Shown here one piece after another: positions 16,502 through 26,023 of a DNA stretch of 64,000 nt. The position numbers and the translations under genes were made by a program. The DNA lies in the NCBI RefSeq assembly GCF_016765585.1, contig NZ_JAESWC010000002.1:372001-436000 (forward strand), read 5' to 3'. Positions within the stretch are counted from its first letter, which is position 1, and every line of letters begins with the position of its first letter. Under the pieces are notes generated by a model. The model did not search any database. It worked only from the letters and a program-made list of their open reading frames with translations, and was not told where the DNA came from. Source of the stretch: Clostridium rhizosphaerae (GTDB lineage: Bacteria > Bacillota > Clostridia > Clostridiales > Clostridiaceae).

Positions 16502-17935
16502 TTATTTATACAACTCACTTAATAAGTTATTTTTTTTGCTTATCATTTCATCTATTCTATTTATGTATTCTCTTACATCCTTAACATTTCCATCTCTTTC
16601 TATTCTATTTTCCTTTGGAAATACGACTTTTGATACAGCATCTGCACCAAGAGCTATAATAGTTTGCTGCTCTTCAATCATTTCAATGTTATATATACCT
16701 TCTTTTGAAGATTTTGCATATCCCACATTCTCCATATTTCCAAACATATTTTTCTGTCTGTACATATAATAAGGCTTCATTTTCAGACTGTGAGCTAACT
16801 CAGCAGTTCTATCATACATTTTATTTATTTCTGATTGATTTATCTGTTCTAAAGCTCTATTCCGCAATATGTTTTCATGAAGCTTAGAAGCTCTTTTTAT
16901 AGAAAGCCCGTGAACTGTAATGCTGTCTGGATTTAATTCGTATAATGCATTACAAGTGTTGTCTATATGACTCAACTTTTCACCTTCTAATCCAACGATA
17001 ATATCCATATTTATATTATCAAAGCCTAAACTACGAGCCATATTGAACTTATTAACTACATCTGCAGAAGTATGATGTCTTCCTATCTTTTTTAAGGTTT
17101 CATCATTCATAGTTTGTGGATTGATACTTATTCTATGAACCTTATTTTTTTTCATGGTACGAAGTTTATTTTCAGTGATACTGTCTGGTCTACCGCACTC
17201 TACTGTAAACTCTTTAATATTTCTTCCCGAAATTAAATTTTTATAAATTATATTCATTATTGTCTCAAATTGCTGGTCGTTTACGGCAGTGGGCGTTCCT
17301 CCACCGAAGTATACACATTCTATATTTAGCCCTTTATCTTCAATAAACTTGGCAGCACTCTCTATCTCCTTTGAAAGAGCAGCTAAGTATGGTTCAACTA
17401 TGTCAGCGCAGCTTCCTATAGGATTTGATGCAAAGGAACAGTAAAGACATCTTGTAGGACAAAATGGCATACCTATGTATATACTTACTGTATTAGTATC
17501 AAGATTAACAAATTCTTTTTCTAACTTAGCAATATCAATACATAACTGTGCTTTAGAAGTATTTGCTTTAAACTGTCTACTATAGTAATCTATTATTTCA
17601 CTATCAGTCTTTCCCTTATTGATAAGATTTAAAGCTATCTTGCTAGGTCTTATTCCGATTAAAGTTCCCCATGGAAATTCAATGCCAGTTAAGCTGCTTA
17701 GAAAATTATAAACTGCAAGCTTTACAGCTTCCTTTAATTTAAAGTTTTCTTCCTTAATGAATTCGTAGCTCTTATCCATATACTTTATTACAATATTATT
17801 GTCATTGATAAGAATATCCATATCTGCATTATTATCTGTAAAAATAATTTCTTCTAAATTGTAAAATAGATTAATAATTTGAAATACATCATATCTATAT
17901 TCTTGTTTGTTTAAATAAACTTTTATTATAATCAC
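16502..17935 (-). CDS. hemZ: Coproporphyrinogen dehydrogenase-like radical SAM protein HemZ
   Basis: 477-residue HemN-family radical SAM protein. The [4Fe-4S] cysteines are Cys159, Cys163 and Cys166 in GMPFCPTRCLYCSF, preceded by an N-terminal domain typical of HemZ; FGGGTPTAV follows. Known relatives act in anaerobic oxidation of coproporphyrinogen III, but no other haem genes are nearby and the true substrate in clostridia is uncertain. The start is GTG; the AAGGGT immediately upstream makes spacing tight, but no better start is present. Gene order relA-dtd-MBL-hemZ-aspS is conserved in clostridia. Confidence 0.88.
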   Translation of the reverse strand: MIIIKVYLNKQEYRYDVFQIINLFYNLEEIIFTDNNADMDILINDNNIVIKYMDKSYEFIKEENFKLKEAVKLAVYNFLSSLTGIEFPWGTLIGIRPSKIALNLINKGKTDSEIIDYYSRQFKANTSKAQLCIDIAKLEKEFVNLDTNTVSIYIGMPFCPTRCLYCSFASNPIGSCADIVEPYLAALSKEIESAAKFIEDKGLNIECVYFGGGTPTAVNDQQFETIMNIIYKNLISGRNIKEFTVECGRPDSITENKLRTMKKNKVHRISINPQTMNDETLKKIGRHHTSADVVNKFNMARSLGFDNINMDIIVGLEGEKLSHIDNTCNALYELNPDSITVHGLSIKRASKLHENILRNRALEQINQSEINKMYDRTAELAHSLKMKPYYMYRQKNMFGNMENVGYAKSSKEGIYNIEMIEEQQTIIALGADAVSKVVFPKENRIERDGNVKDVREYINRIDEMISKKNNLLSELYK

Positions 17936-17962
17936 ACCCTTATTAACTAATACCTTTATTAT

Positions 17963-18577
17963 TTATATAAAAGGGTTATTCTCTCTTTCGTATCTTATAC
18001 TCGTTTGAGGTCCATGTCCTGGATACACAATTATGTTATCGTCTAATAGCAGAAGCTTATTTTTTATACTGTCTATCAATGTATCGAAATTTCCTCCTCT
18101 TAAGTCCGTTCTTCCTATAGAACGCAAGAATAAAGTATCACCAGTAAACAAATTGTTTTCTATCAAAAAACATACACCGCCAAGTGTATGTCCCGGTGTT
18201 TCTATACAACTAATTTGACGATCCCCTAACTTAAAAACTTTGTCTTTATCCATATCTGAATTAAGCTCTACAACTGCACCTTTATATTTTAAAGGTCCAA
18301 ACATGAATTCTCCATCTTCTATAAATTTTTTATCCATGCTATGAATATAAGCTGAAACTCTATATTTTTCTATTAATTCACCAACAGCACCAGTATGATC
18401 TGCATGACCATGCGTCAATAAAATGAATTTCACTTTAGCATCCATACTATCAATAAAACTGATTAAATCTTCAGCATCTCCGCCCGGATCAATTACTGCA
18501 CATTCTTTTGTACTTTCATCAATTAATATATAACAATTGGCAGCATAAACTCCAGCTGGAATTCTTTTAATAATCAT
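17963..18577 (-). CDS. Metallo-beta-lactamase fold hydrolase, glyoxalase II-like (YqgX type)
   Basis: 204-residue metal-dependent hydrolase. The signature LLTHGHADHTGAV places metal ligands at His56, His58, Asp60 and His61, with further ligands in ETPGHTLGG and YPGHGPQTS. It is shorter than true glyoxalase II, lacking its C-terminal helical domain, so the substrate may be another thioester or persulfide. AGGAGGG precedes the ATG. It sits between dtd and hemZ in the same operon. Confidence 0.88.
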   Translation of the reverse strand: MIIKRIPAGVYAANCYILIDESTKECAVIDPGGDAEDLISFIDSMDAKVKFILLTHGHADHTGAVGELIEKYRVSAYIHSMDKKFIEDGEFMFGPLKYKGAVVELNSDMDKDKVFKLGDRQISCIETPGHTLGGVCFLIENNLFTGDTLFLRSIGRTDLRGGNFDTLIDSIKNKLLLLDDNIIVYPGHGPQTSIRYERENNPFI

Positions 18578-18591
18578 AATAATCCCTCCTA

Positions 18592-19041
18592 CTAGAAGAT
18601 TTTTTTACTATCTAATAAAAGTGTAACAGGTCCGTCATTTTCGATAAATACCTTCATATCAGCGCCAAAAATTCCTGTTTCAACTTTGCCTAAAATTTGG
18701 AGGCACTTATTAACAAATTCATTATACAAAACCTCTGCTTCTTTTCCAGAAAGAGCCTCCATAAAATTAGGTCTGCGTCCTTTTCTGCAATCACCATACA
18801 AAGTAAATTGGGAAACCACGAGAAGTTCCCCATTTACTTCTAAAAGAGATTTATTCATTTTACCGTTTTCATCCTCAAAAATTCTTAAATTAAGAATTTT
18901 ATCTTTCAAATAGTCAATATCTTCAATTGTGTCATTTTTCTCAATCCCAAGCAGCACATTAAGCCCTTGCTGTATACTGCCTGTAATATTATTTTCAACT
19001 ATTACTTTCGAAGATTTTACCCTCTGCACTACAGCTCTCAC
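18592..19041 (-). CDS. dtd: D-aminoacyl-tRNA deacylase
   Basis: 149-residue editing enzyme that hydrolyses D-amino acids (and mischarged glycine) from tRNA. The [17 protein letters not shown] motif and the later [11 protein letters not shown] motif, which form the active site across the dimer, are intact. It starts at GTG behind GGGAGTGG. It is directly downstream of relA (15 bp), the usual clostridial and bacillar order. Confidence 0.95.
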   Translation of the reverse strand: MRAVVQRVKSSKVIVENNITGSIQQGLNVLLGIEKNDTIEDIDYLKDKILNLRIFEDENGKMNKSLLEVNGELLVVSQFTLYGDCRKGRRPNFMEALSGKEAEVLYNEFVNKCLQILGKVETGIFGADMKVFIENDGPVTLLLDSKKIF

Positions 19042-19056
19042 TTAATACCACTCCCA

Positions 19057-21240
19057 TTATGATTTGGTTCTATAAATTTCAATTACTCCAGGTAACTTTT
19101 TTATTTTTTTCATTAAATCTTTTAAATGGTCAATATCTGATATTTTTAGTTTTATGTTAATAACCGCCATATTATTGCTGATAGCTTTCGCATTTACAGC
19201 ACACAAATAAGTTTTTGTTTCAATAACTAATTCCATTACTTCGGAAAGAAGTCCTTCTCTATCATCAGCCTTAATCTGTATTTCAGTTATATAATCTGCA
19301 CCCTTAGCCTGACCCCAATTTACCTCTACAATTTTATGATCATCATCATTAAATAATAAAGATACATTTTTACAGTCTTTTCTATGGATTGAAACACCTC
19401 TGCCTTTTGTTACATATCCAATAATATCATCTCCAGGTACTGGATTACAGCACTTTGCAAATCTTACTAAAATATTGCTTATTCCTTTTACAACAACACT
19501 GTGACTGGACAATTTACCTGTATTTGAGCTTTTAGAAGTACTCTTATTTATCTGTTCATCTACAATTTTATTATTCTGCAATTCCTGCTTATTGTTTTTT
19601 AAATAAGCATCTTTTAGTTTTGAAACAACTGTAGAAGCCATAATATCTCCCACAGCAACAGCTACAAAAATATCTTCCAGATTATTTAAATTATATCTTT
19701 TTATTAATAGGTCTACTCCATCACCTTTTGCAATCTCTCCAAAATTACAACCTTGTCTTTTAGTTTCTTTTTCGAGAATGTCTCTGCCTTTTACAATATT
19801 TTCATCTCTTTTTGCTCTCTTAAACCATGCTCTTATTTTGCTTTTAGCCTGATTACTTTTTGTTATATTAAGCCAATCTATACTTGGTCCTTTAGCTATA
19901 GTAGAAGTTAATACCTCTACTATTTCTCCTGTTTTTAATTTGTAATCAAGAGGTACCATACGTCCGTTCACCTTAGCTCCAATACACCTGTTTCCTACAT
20001 CTGTATGTATTCTGTATGCAAAGTCTATAGGTGTAGATTCACTGGGCAAATTAATTACAGCACCTTTAGGAGAAAAAACAAAAACCTCATCTGAGAACAA
20101 ATCGATTTTAAAACTCTCCATAAATTCTTCCGCATCTGAAGTATCTCTCTGCCACTCAAGCATATCTCTAAGCCAAGATAGCTTTGAGTCCAATCCAGTA
20201 TTTGAACTGCTAACAGATTCTTTATACTTCCAATGAGCCGCTATTCCATACTCAGCAGTTTTATGCATTTCAAAAGTTCTAATCTGTATTTCAAAGGGTT
20301 TGCCTTGCTTTCCTATAACAGTAGAATGTAGTGACTGGTACATATTTGGCTTTGGCATAGCAATATAATCTTTAAATCTTCCAGGTATCGGCTTATACAT
20401 AGTATGAACAATACCTAATGCAGCATAACAATCTTTAACACTGCCTACTAAAATTCTAAAGGCAGTAAGATCAAAGATCTGATCCAAAGTTTTATTTTTA
20501 CTAACCATTTTTCTATATATACTGTAGAAATGTTTAGGTCTTCCTTCAATATCAGACACTATAGAAGCTTTTAGTAAATTATCCTTTAAATCATTGGTTG
20601 TTTCAGCTATATAGGCTTCTCTTTCAACTCTTTTTTCAGAAATTTTTTGTACTAAGTCATAGTATTCATTCGGATTAGTATACCTAAAAGCCAAATCTTC
20701 CAATTCCCATTTTATCTTTGATATTCCCAGCCTATGAGCTAATGGAGCATAAATGTCAAAGGTTTCTTTGGCAGTTTGCTTTTGCTTTTCAACAGGCCTG
20801 TACTTAAGTGTCCTCATATTATGAAGCCTGTCTGCAAGCTTTATTAAAATAACTCGTACATCCTTTGCCATTGCCAAAAGCATTTTTCTGACATTATCAG
20901 CCTGCTGTTCTTCCTTAGTCTTGAATTTTATCTTATCTAATTTAGTAACTCCATCCACTAAATCAGCAACTTCTAAATTAAATTCCCTTGCTAAGTCTTC
21001 ATAATTATAAGGCGTATCTTCAATAACATCATGCAGCAGACCAGCTGCTATTGTATTTGTGTCCAAACCCATTTCTGCCAAAATGCTTGCAACTTCTAAA
21101 GGATGTATTATATAGGGCTCACCTGATTCACGTCTTTGATCTTTATGGGCGTCAAAGGCTAAATTATAAGCTTTTGTGATAAATTCTTTATTCACATTAT
21201 TACAATTCTTATCTATTTTATCCATTAACCTACTTAGCAT
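19057..21240 (-). CDS. relA: Bifunctional (p)ppGpp synthetase/hydrolase Rel
   Basis: 727-residue stringent-response enzyme. Domains in order: HD hydrolase (HPLEVASILAEMG; LLHDVIEDT), synthetase (RPKHFYSIYRKM; GRFKDYIAMPKPN), TGS (about 390-450), helical/zinc-finger region (RFAKCCNPVPGDDI) and a C-terminal ACT domain. The HD residues are intact, so hydrolysis is expected as well as synthesis. AGGAGTG precedes the ATG. A terminator-like hairpin lies 24 nt upstream and may limit read-through from apt. Confidence 0.96.
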   Translation of the reverse strand: MLSRLMDKIDKNCNNVNKEFITKAYNLAFDAHKDQRRESGEPYIIHPLEVASILAEMGLDTNTIAAGLLHDVIEDTPYNYEDLAREFNLEVADLVDGVTKLDKIKFKTKEEQQADNVRKMLLAMAKDVRVILIKLADRLHNMRTLKYRPVEKQKQTAKETFDIYAPLAHRLGISKIKWELEDLAFRYTNPNEYYDLVQKISEKRVEREAYIAETTNDLKDNLLKASIVSDIEGRPKHFYSIYRKMVSKNKTLDQIFDLTAFRILVGSVKDCYAALGIVHTMYKPIPGRFKDYIAMPKPNMYQSLHSTVIGKQGKPFEIQIRTFEMHKTAEYGIAAHWKYKESVSSSNTGLDSKLSWLRDMLEWQRDTSDAEEFMESFKIDLFSDEVFVFSPKGAVINLPSESTPIDFAYRIHTDVGNRCIGAKVNGRMVPLDYKLKTGEIVEVLTSTIAKGPSIDWLNITKSNQAKSKIRAWFKRAKRDENIVKGRDILEKETKRQGCNFGEIAKGDGVDLLIKRYNLNNLEDIFVAVAVGDIMASTVVSKLKDAYLKNNKQELQNNKIVDEQINKSTSKSSNTGKLSSHSVVVKGISNILVRFAKCCNPVPGDDIIGYVTKGRGVSIHRKDCKNVSLLFNDDDHKIVEVNWGQAKGADYITEIQIKADDREGLLSEVMELVIETKTYLCAVNAKAISNNMAVINIKLKISDIDHLKDLMKKIKKLPGVIEIYRTKS

Positions 21241-21264
21241 TTTGGCTACACTCCTAAAATCAAA

Positions 21265-21285
21265 GGCTGGTTAATTAAACCAGCC
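21265..21285 (-). terminator. Terminator or attenuator between apt and relA
   Basis: GGCTGGTT pairs perfectly with AACCAGCC around a 5-nt loop, followed on the minus strand by TTTGATTTT. The T-run is interrupted, so termination may be partial and relA may be reached by read-through from the apt promoter. Confidence 0.6.
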
Positions 21286-21379
21286 GTTCTTAATATTCTT
21301 ATTATATAATATTGTGTAGAATTTTGCAATTTAAAATTATTATCAAAAACATATGATAAAATACTTGATACTCAAATCA

Positions 21380-21898
21380 TTAGAATTCATATTGAACTAA
21401 AGATTTTATGTTGTAACCCTTTAATTTATCTCTACCATTAAGTCCAGTAAGTTCAATTACAAAATCAATTGAAACTAATTCTCCACCTACTTGTTCAACT
21501 AACTTAGCTACAGAACCTATAGTTCCGCCAGTAGCTAATAAATCATCAACAATAGCAACTCTTTGGCCTGGTTTAATAGCATCTTTATGAATTTCTAATT
21601 CATCGCTTCCATACTCAAGGTCATAACTTACACCAATTGTATCATAAGGAAGTTTACCTTTTTTTCTAACTGGTACAAAGCCAGCGCCCAAAGCATAAGC
21701 TACAGGAGCACCAAATAAAAAGCCTCTAGCTTCTGGACCTATAACTATATCTATGTTTTTATCTTTTAAGCTGTTAGCTATAGCATCAACTGTATATTTT
21801 AAAGCTTCTTTATCCTGAAGAAGTGTTGTAACGTCCTTAAAACTTATTCCTTCCTTTGGAAAATTTTCAATTACTCTAATTTTGTCCTTCAAATTCAC
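21380..21898 (-). CDS. apt: Adenine phosphoribosyltransferase
   Basis: 172-residue purine salvage enzyme converting adenine and PRPP to AMP. The PRPP loop [10 protein letters not shown] is at residues 117-126 and [10 protein letters not shown] is the N-terminal adenine/pyrophosphate loop. Length is standard. The start is GTG with AGGGGG about nine bases upstream. It has its own promoter and sits upstream of relA, as in many Firmicutes, linking purine salvage with (p)ppGpp metabolism. Confidence 0.96.
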   Translation of the reverse strand: MNLKDKIRVIENFPKEGISFKDVTTLLQDKEALKYTVDAIANSLKDKNIDIVIGPEARGFLFGAPVAYALGAGFVPVRKKGKLPYDTIGVSYDLEYGSDELEIHKDAIKPGQRVAIVDDLLATGGTIGSVAKLVEQVGGELVSIDFVIELTGLNGRDKLKGYNIKSLVQYEF

Positions 21899-22031
21899 TT
21901 ATATTTCCCCCTTAAAAATCTATGTACATTTAAATATACGAACAATTAATAAAAATATACTTACTATTTTACTTCTACTAAGCTGAAATAATGCCATCCA
22001 ATAAGAATTATTATTCCAACAGCACCTTAAC

Positions 22032-22061
22032 ATTATACATTAATTCTTTACAAATATTCAA
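22032..22061 (-). promoter_or_regulatory. Sigma-A promoter of apt
   Basis: The minus strand reads TTGAAT (22056-22061), 18 bp, then TATAAT (22032-22037). The transcript would have a leader of about 125 nt before the GTG start; no purine riboswitch core was recognised in it. Confidence 0.7.
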
Positions 22062-22087
22062 GTTTAATTTTAATCTTTTTAAAAAAT

Positions 22088-22117
22088 AAAGCTCCGGAAA
22101 TAATAATCCGGAGCTTT
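22088..22117 (-). terminator. Terminator of secDF
   Basis: An 11-bp perfect stem (AAAGCTCCGGA / TCCGGAGCTTT) with an 8-nt loop is followed on the minus strand by ATTTTTT. It lies just downstream of the secF stop and could work in both directions. Confidence 0.9.
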
Positions 22118-22124
22118 AAAAAAT

Positions 22125-23012
22125 TTAAGCAGCACTTCCAGCTCTTACTCTTTTAGTTCTCTTTTTTAGCATAACCCATATTGGACTTGCTATGAATATT
22201 GAAGAATAACACCCTGAAGCAATTCCAATTATAAGTGGGAATGCAAAATTTCTAACTGAAGGAACAAATATATAAACTGCAGTAATTGTAATCATAACAG
22301 TTAAAACAGTATTAACTGATCTTGTCATAGTTTGCGTTATACTTGCATTTGCAAGCTCAGTTATATTGTTTCTTCTCATGTATTTTTGATTTTCTCTAAT
22401 TCTATCAAAAACAACTATTGTATCATTGATAGAATATCCAATTACAGTAAGCATTGCTGCTATAAATGCTGAATCTACCGGAACTTTAAATAAAGCATAA
22501 ACTCCTAAGGTTATAAGAACGTCATGCAGCAAAGCTATAATTGCGGCTGCACCAAAGTTAAATTCAAATCTAATTCCTATATATATAAGCATTGCAATTG
22601 TGGCAAGAGCTAAAGCAAGCATCGCCTTTTGTTTCAATTCATTTCCTATAGAAGCACCTACCGTATCTTGATTTATTAAATCACTGTCTTTAAGTTCATA
22701 TTTATCTTTTATTTCTTTAAATAAATTGGCAATATTTTCACCAGTTAAAGTATTACTCTTTATTTCAAGCTCTGGAGCTGTCTTGCCTTGAGGTACTGAT
22801 TTATTAGTTAACGCATCAGTATCATATTTTTTAATTATTGCATCAACATCAGATTTATTGAAATCTTTTTTCATATCAATTCTTACAATGGTTCCGCCTT
22901 TAAAATCAATTCCATAATCAAGACCATTAACTGCAAGGCCTACAACTCCAGCTAGTATTACAGCTATTGACAAGCCAAACCAAAGCCAAGTTTTTTCTAT
23001 AATTTTAAGCAT
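22125..23012 (-). CDS. secF: Protein translocase subunit SecF
   Basis: 295-residue membrane protein of the Sec accessory complex that uses proton motive force to help protein export. One N-terminal transmembrane helix, a periplasmic-type loop (about 30-125) with the DFKGGTIVRIDM motif, then five helices including TVIGYSINDTIVVFDRIREN. It lies 5 bp after secD; in some Bacilli the two are fused, here they are separate. Confidence 0.97.
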   Translation of the reverse strand: MLKIIEKTWLWFGLSIAVILAGVVGLAVNGLDYGIDFKGGTIVRIDMKKDFNKSDVDAIIKKYDTDALTNKSVPQGKTAPELEIKSNTLTGENIANLFKEIKDKYELKDSDLINQDTVGASIGNELKQKAMLALALATIAMLIYIGIRFEFNFGAAAIIALLHDVLITLGVYALFKVPVDSAFIAAMLTVIGYSINDTIVVFDRIRENQKYMRRNNITELANASITQTMTRSVNTVLTVMITITAVYIFVPSVRNFAFPLIIGIASGCYSSIFIASPIWVMLKKRTKRVRAGSAA

Positions 23013-23017
23013 TTGCT

Positions 23018-24286
23018 TTACCCCCTTCTAATATCGTGAACTCCAAATGTTCCTATAGTCCATTTCTTATTTAACAAGCCCATATTTACTGCGAGTCTCG
23101 TTAAATATCTTGTTACGGTAATAGCGGTGAACATACTTAAAAGTACACCGATAATAAGAGTTAAAGCAAATCCTTTAACAGAGCCTGAACCTAGTCCGTA
23201 TAAAACCACACCAGAAATGATTGTAGTTATATTTGAATCCAATATTGAGGACATGGCTCTATGAAAACCAGCTTCAATTGCAGACTTTGGAGTCTTACCA
23301 GATTTTAATTCTTCTTTTGTTCTTTCAATTATAAGTACGTTTGCATCTACCGCCATACCAACAGTAAGAAGGAATCCAGCAATACCTGATAAAGTTAAAG
23401 TTGCGCCTATTGCTGAGAATAATCCAAGAAGAAGCACTATATAGAGCACTAATGCTATATTTGCAATTAATCCTGGCACTCTGTAGTATAAAAGCATGAA
23501 TATAAATACTATTCCTATACCTACTTCTCCTGCTAAAATACTTTGAGGAAGGGCATTTGCTCCTAGAGTTGGCCCTACAACGTTAACTGATGCAGTCTTT
23601 AAAGTTACCGGAAGAGCTCCTGATTTTATAATTCCTGCAGTCTTCTTTGCTTCCTGCAAATCTTTGCTTCCTGTGATAACAGCTTTACCATCAGTTATTA
23701 CTGCCTGAACTGTAGGATTGCTTATTATATCCTCGTCCATATATATTGCTATTGGCTGACCAATAAACTTTTGAGTTGCATCAGCAAATTTTTTAGTACC
23801 TGAAGCATTAAGCTCCAATCCAACAGTTGGTTTTCCCTGCTGATCTATATAAGCTGTAGCATCTTTAACATCGTCTTTACCAGTTAAAATTTCACTTTTA
23901 TCCGGACCTACGAATTTTAAGTTTCCTGTCTTACCTACTGTATCAATAACTTCTTTAGTGTCAAATTTCCCTGGTATATCAATTCTTATTCTTTTACTTC
24001 CCTCTTGTGAAATAGAAGTTTCACTTACACCTAATTTATTAACTCTTAATGATAGCAGTTCAATAGTTCTATCTAAATCTTCTTTTTTAACAGTTTGATC
24101 ACTTTCCATAAGCACAGAAATTCCGCCCTGAAGATCTAATCCTCTATTGATAGTTTCAGAAAATGGCTTAAACCTATAATCGCCAATTACAATACCTTTG
24201 GCTCCGCTATAAGCTAGAAAGAAAATTACTAATAAAGCAGCTACGAAAAAAATCGCACTTTTACTTTTTCCTTTAGTTTTCATCAT
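23018..24286 (-). CDS. secD: Protein translocase subunit SecD
   Basis: 422-residue partner of SecF. One N-terminal transmembrane helix, then GLDLQGGISVLME (the SecD signature), an extracellular domain of about 200 residues, then five helices including VGMAVDANVLIIER. It is shorter than proteobacterial SecD, as usual for Firmicutes. The ATG follows a GGGGGA SD. It has its own promoter and heads a two-gene secDF operon. Confidence 0.97.
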   Translation of the reverse strand: MMKTKGKSKSAIFFVAALLVIFFLAYSGAKGIVIGDYRFKPFSETINRGLDLQGGISVLMESDQTVKKEDLDRTIELLSLRVNKLGVSETSISQEGSKRIRIDIPGKFDTKEVIDTVGKTGNLKFVGPDKSEILTGKDDVKDATAYIDQQGKPTVGLELNASGTKKFADATQKFIGQPIAIYMDEDIISNPTVQAVITDGKAVITGSKDLQEAKKTAGIIKSGALPVTLKTASVNVVGPTLGANALPQSILAGEVGIGIVFIFMLLYYRVPGLIANIALVLYIVLLLGLFSAIGATLTLSGIAGFLLTVGMAVDANVLIIERTKEELKSGKTPKSAIEAGFHRAMSSILDSNITTIISGVVLYGLGSGSVKGFALTLIIGVLLSMFTAITVTRYLTRLAVNMGLLNKKWTIGTFGVHDIRRG

Positions 24287-24316
24287 TATCCCCCTTCGTA
24301 TATTTTCATAGTGTTA

Positions 24317-24345
24317 ATTATATAACCTTTACAAAAAATAGTCAA
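24317..24345 (-). promoter_or_regulatory. Sigma-A promoter of secDF
   Basis: The minus strand reads TTGACT (24340-24345), 17 bp, then TATAAT (24317-24322), about 31 bp upstream of the secD ATG. Confidence 0.8.
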
Positions 24346-24363
24346 CTTTAGGTAATTATGTTC

Positions 24364-25725
24364 TTATTTTTCCATTATTTTTGATTTTAATGCAATTGCA
24401 CATTCAATTCTCTTCTTTTGCATGTCACACCCTAAATCATATGGTACGTGTATATCGCCATTGAAATTATAATTATTAGCTTGGCATCCACCACTGCAGT
24501 AGAATCTTGCCCAGCAATCCTTGCATTTTGGTTTGTTATATATATGAGCTTTCTTAAAGTTATCAGAAATATTCATATCAAGTGAGTTTTCAAATATTGT
24601 TCCCATTTTAAAAGCTTCGTTACCAACAAATTGATGACATGGATATACATCTCCATTTGGTGTTATTGCTACATATTCATGTCCAGCACCGCAGCCTGAA
24701 ATTCTTTTATATACGCAAGGTCCTCCCTTTAAATCTATATTAAAATGATAAAATCTAAACTCATTATCCTCCGCATTTTTCTTCAAAAGAAATTCATATA
24801 GCTTGTCATACTGTTCAAATATTGTTGGTAGGTCTTCTTTTCTTAGTGATAGTTCATGTTCTTGCGGCAGAACTACCGGCTCAACAGAAACTTCCTTAAA
24901 ACCTAAGTCAGCAAAATGCTTTACATCTTCATAAAAATCTGTATTTTCTCTTGTAAATGTACCTCTTACATAATACTGTTTGGATTTATCCCTTTTATCT
25001 ACCATCTGTTTTATCTTAGGAAGAATTTTGTCATAGCTTCCACTTCCATCTGCTCTTACACGAACCTTATCATTTACTTCTTTTCTTCCATCAATACTTA
25101 ATACTATGTTACCCATTTCCTTATCAATAAATTCCATAATTTCATCGTTTAGCAGGGTAGCATTTGTAGTCATAGTAAATCTTATTACCTTATTGTATAT
25201 TTTTTCTTGCTGTCTGGCATAAGCAATTATCTCTTTAATTGTGTCAAATACAATTAAAGGTTCTCCTCCAAAAAGATCTATTTCTATATTTTTTCTAGGT
25301 CCTGACTTTTCTATAACAAAATCAATAGCTTTTTTACCAACCTCTAATGTTATGAGCTTTCTGCAGCCCTTATATTCTCCTTCATCAGCAAAGCAGTATT
25401 TGCACTTCAAATTACAGTCATGAGCAACATTTAAGCATAAAGCTTTTATAAAGGATTTTGAATTATCATTTAAAGCTATATCTTCATACAAATCTTTGCT
25501 GTATAGCATTTCTTGATTAATTAACTCTACAATTTCATCATAAGCCTCATTTATATCCTCTACAGAATATTTGTGTTTAAGACTTTCAATAAGTTCTCCC
25601 TTAGCTTTTAAGCTGTCATCATCCAAAATGTCAAAAACTAGTTCATCTATTTCATGTATTACTCCTGTATTTACATCAATAACATAGTAACTATCACCTT
25701 GTCTAAATTTGTGTACTAATGCCAA
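24364..25725 (-). CDS. scfB: SCIFF maturase, radical SAM/SPASM thioether-forming enzyme
   Basis: 453-residue RiPP-modifying enzyme that forms thioether (ranthipeptide-type) links from cysteines of the SCIFF peptide. An N-terminal recognition-like domain (about 1-85) is followed by the radical SAM core with Cys104, Cys108 and Cys111 in CNLKCKYCF, and a cysteine-rich SPASM domain (CGAGHEYVAITPNGDVYPC; CKDCWARFYCSGGC) for auxiliary clusters. It starts at TTG behind GGGGAGG. The precursor gene scfA is 92 bp upstream on the same strand, separated by a terminator-like hairpin. Function and final product of this near-universal clostridial system remain poorly known. Confidence 0.95.
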   Translation of the reverse strand: MALVHKFRQGDSYYVIDVNTGVIHEIDELVFDILDDDSLKAKGELIESLKHKYSVEDINEAYDEIVELINQEMLYSKDLYEDIALNDNSKSFIKALCLNVAHDCNLKCKYCFADEGEYKGCRKLITLEVGKKAIDFVIEKSGPRKNIEIDLFGGEPLIVFDTIKEIIAYARQQEKIYNKVIRFTMTTNATLLNDEIMEFIDKEMGNIVLSIDGRKEVNDKVRVRADGSGSYDKILPKIKQMVDKRDKSKQYYVRGTFTRENTDFYEDVKHFADLGFKEVSVEPVVLPQEHELSLRKEDLPTIFEQYDKLYEFLLKKNAEDNEFRFYHFNIDLKGGPCVYKRISGCGAGHEYVAITPNGDVYPCHQFVGNEAFKMGTIFENSLDMNISDNFKKAHIYNKPKCKDCWARFYCSGGCQANNYNFNGDIHVPYDLGCDMQKKRIECAIALKSKIMEK

Positions 25726-25782
25726 TTTAACGTTTCCTCCCCATCATTGTAAAATAAATGTAATGTTCTCATTATAAAGTTA

Positions 25783-25807
25783 AAGCAGTAACTTAATGTT
25801 ACTGCTT
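25783..25807 (-). terminator. Partial terminator/attenuator between scfA and scfB
   Basis: A 10-bp perfect stem (AAGCAGTAAC / GTTACTGCTT) with a 5-nt loop lies just after the scfA stop, followed on the minus strand by TAACTTT. It would let the peptide mRNA be made in excess over the maturase mRNA, a common layout for RiPP precursors. Confidence 0.7.
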
Positions 25808-25817
25808 ATGTTTTATA

Positions 25818-25955
25818 TTAATTTTCACAAGCTAGATTAGCTACTGTGCAGGAAGTTTTGCATGCTGATTGGCAAGAATTAGCGCATTCCTTACATCCTG
25901 GTTTCTTCAAGCTATCTTTAATATTTGTTTTGTTTATTGTTGTAATATGTTTCAT
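25818..25955 (-). CDS. scfA: SCIFF peptide (six cysteines in forty-five residues), ranthipeptide precursor
   Basis: 45-residue RiPP precursor. A leader of about 20 residues (MKHITTINKTNIKDSLKKPG) precedes a core with cysteines at positions 21, 24, 28, 32, 36 and 43, spaced as in the SCIFF family, and a short TVANLACEN tail. It starts at ATG behind GGAGGAA at ideal spacing. The maturase scfB lies directly downstream. Length, cysteine number and context are an exact family match. Confidence 0.97.
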   Translation of the reverse strand: MKHITTINKTNIKDSLKKPGCKECANSCQSACKTSCTVANLACEN

Positions 25956-25989
25956 CCTTATTCCTCCATTCCTAAAACATTCCAACAAA

Positions 25990-25998
25990 ATTATAGCA
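25990..25998 (-). promoter_or_regulatory. Extended -10 promoter of scfA
   Basis: The minus strand reads TGCTATAAT, a consensus -10 with the TGn extension, 35 bp upstream of the scfA ATG. The corresponding -35 (TTTATT) is weak. Confidence 0.6.
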
Positions 25999-26023
25999 TA
26001 TGTTACCCCTAAAATAAAGTATT

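Noticed and set aside
21899-22031. Purine riboswitch in the apt leader
   Set aside because: The leader length is suitable but the conserved purine-aptamer core and loop bases are absent; only wobble-rich pairing is seen.
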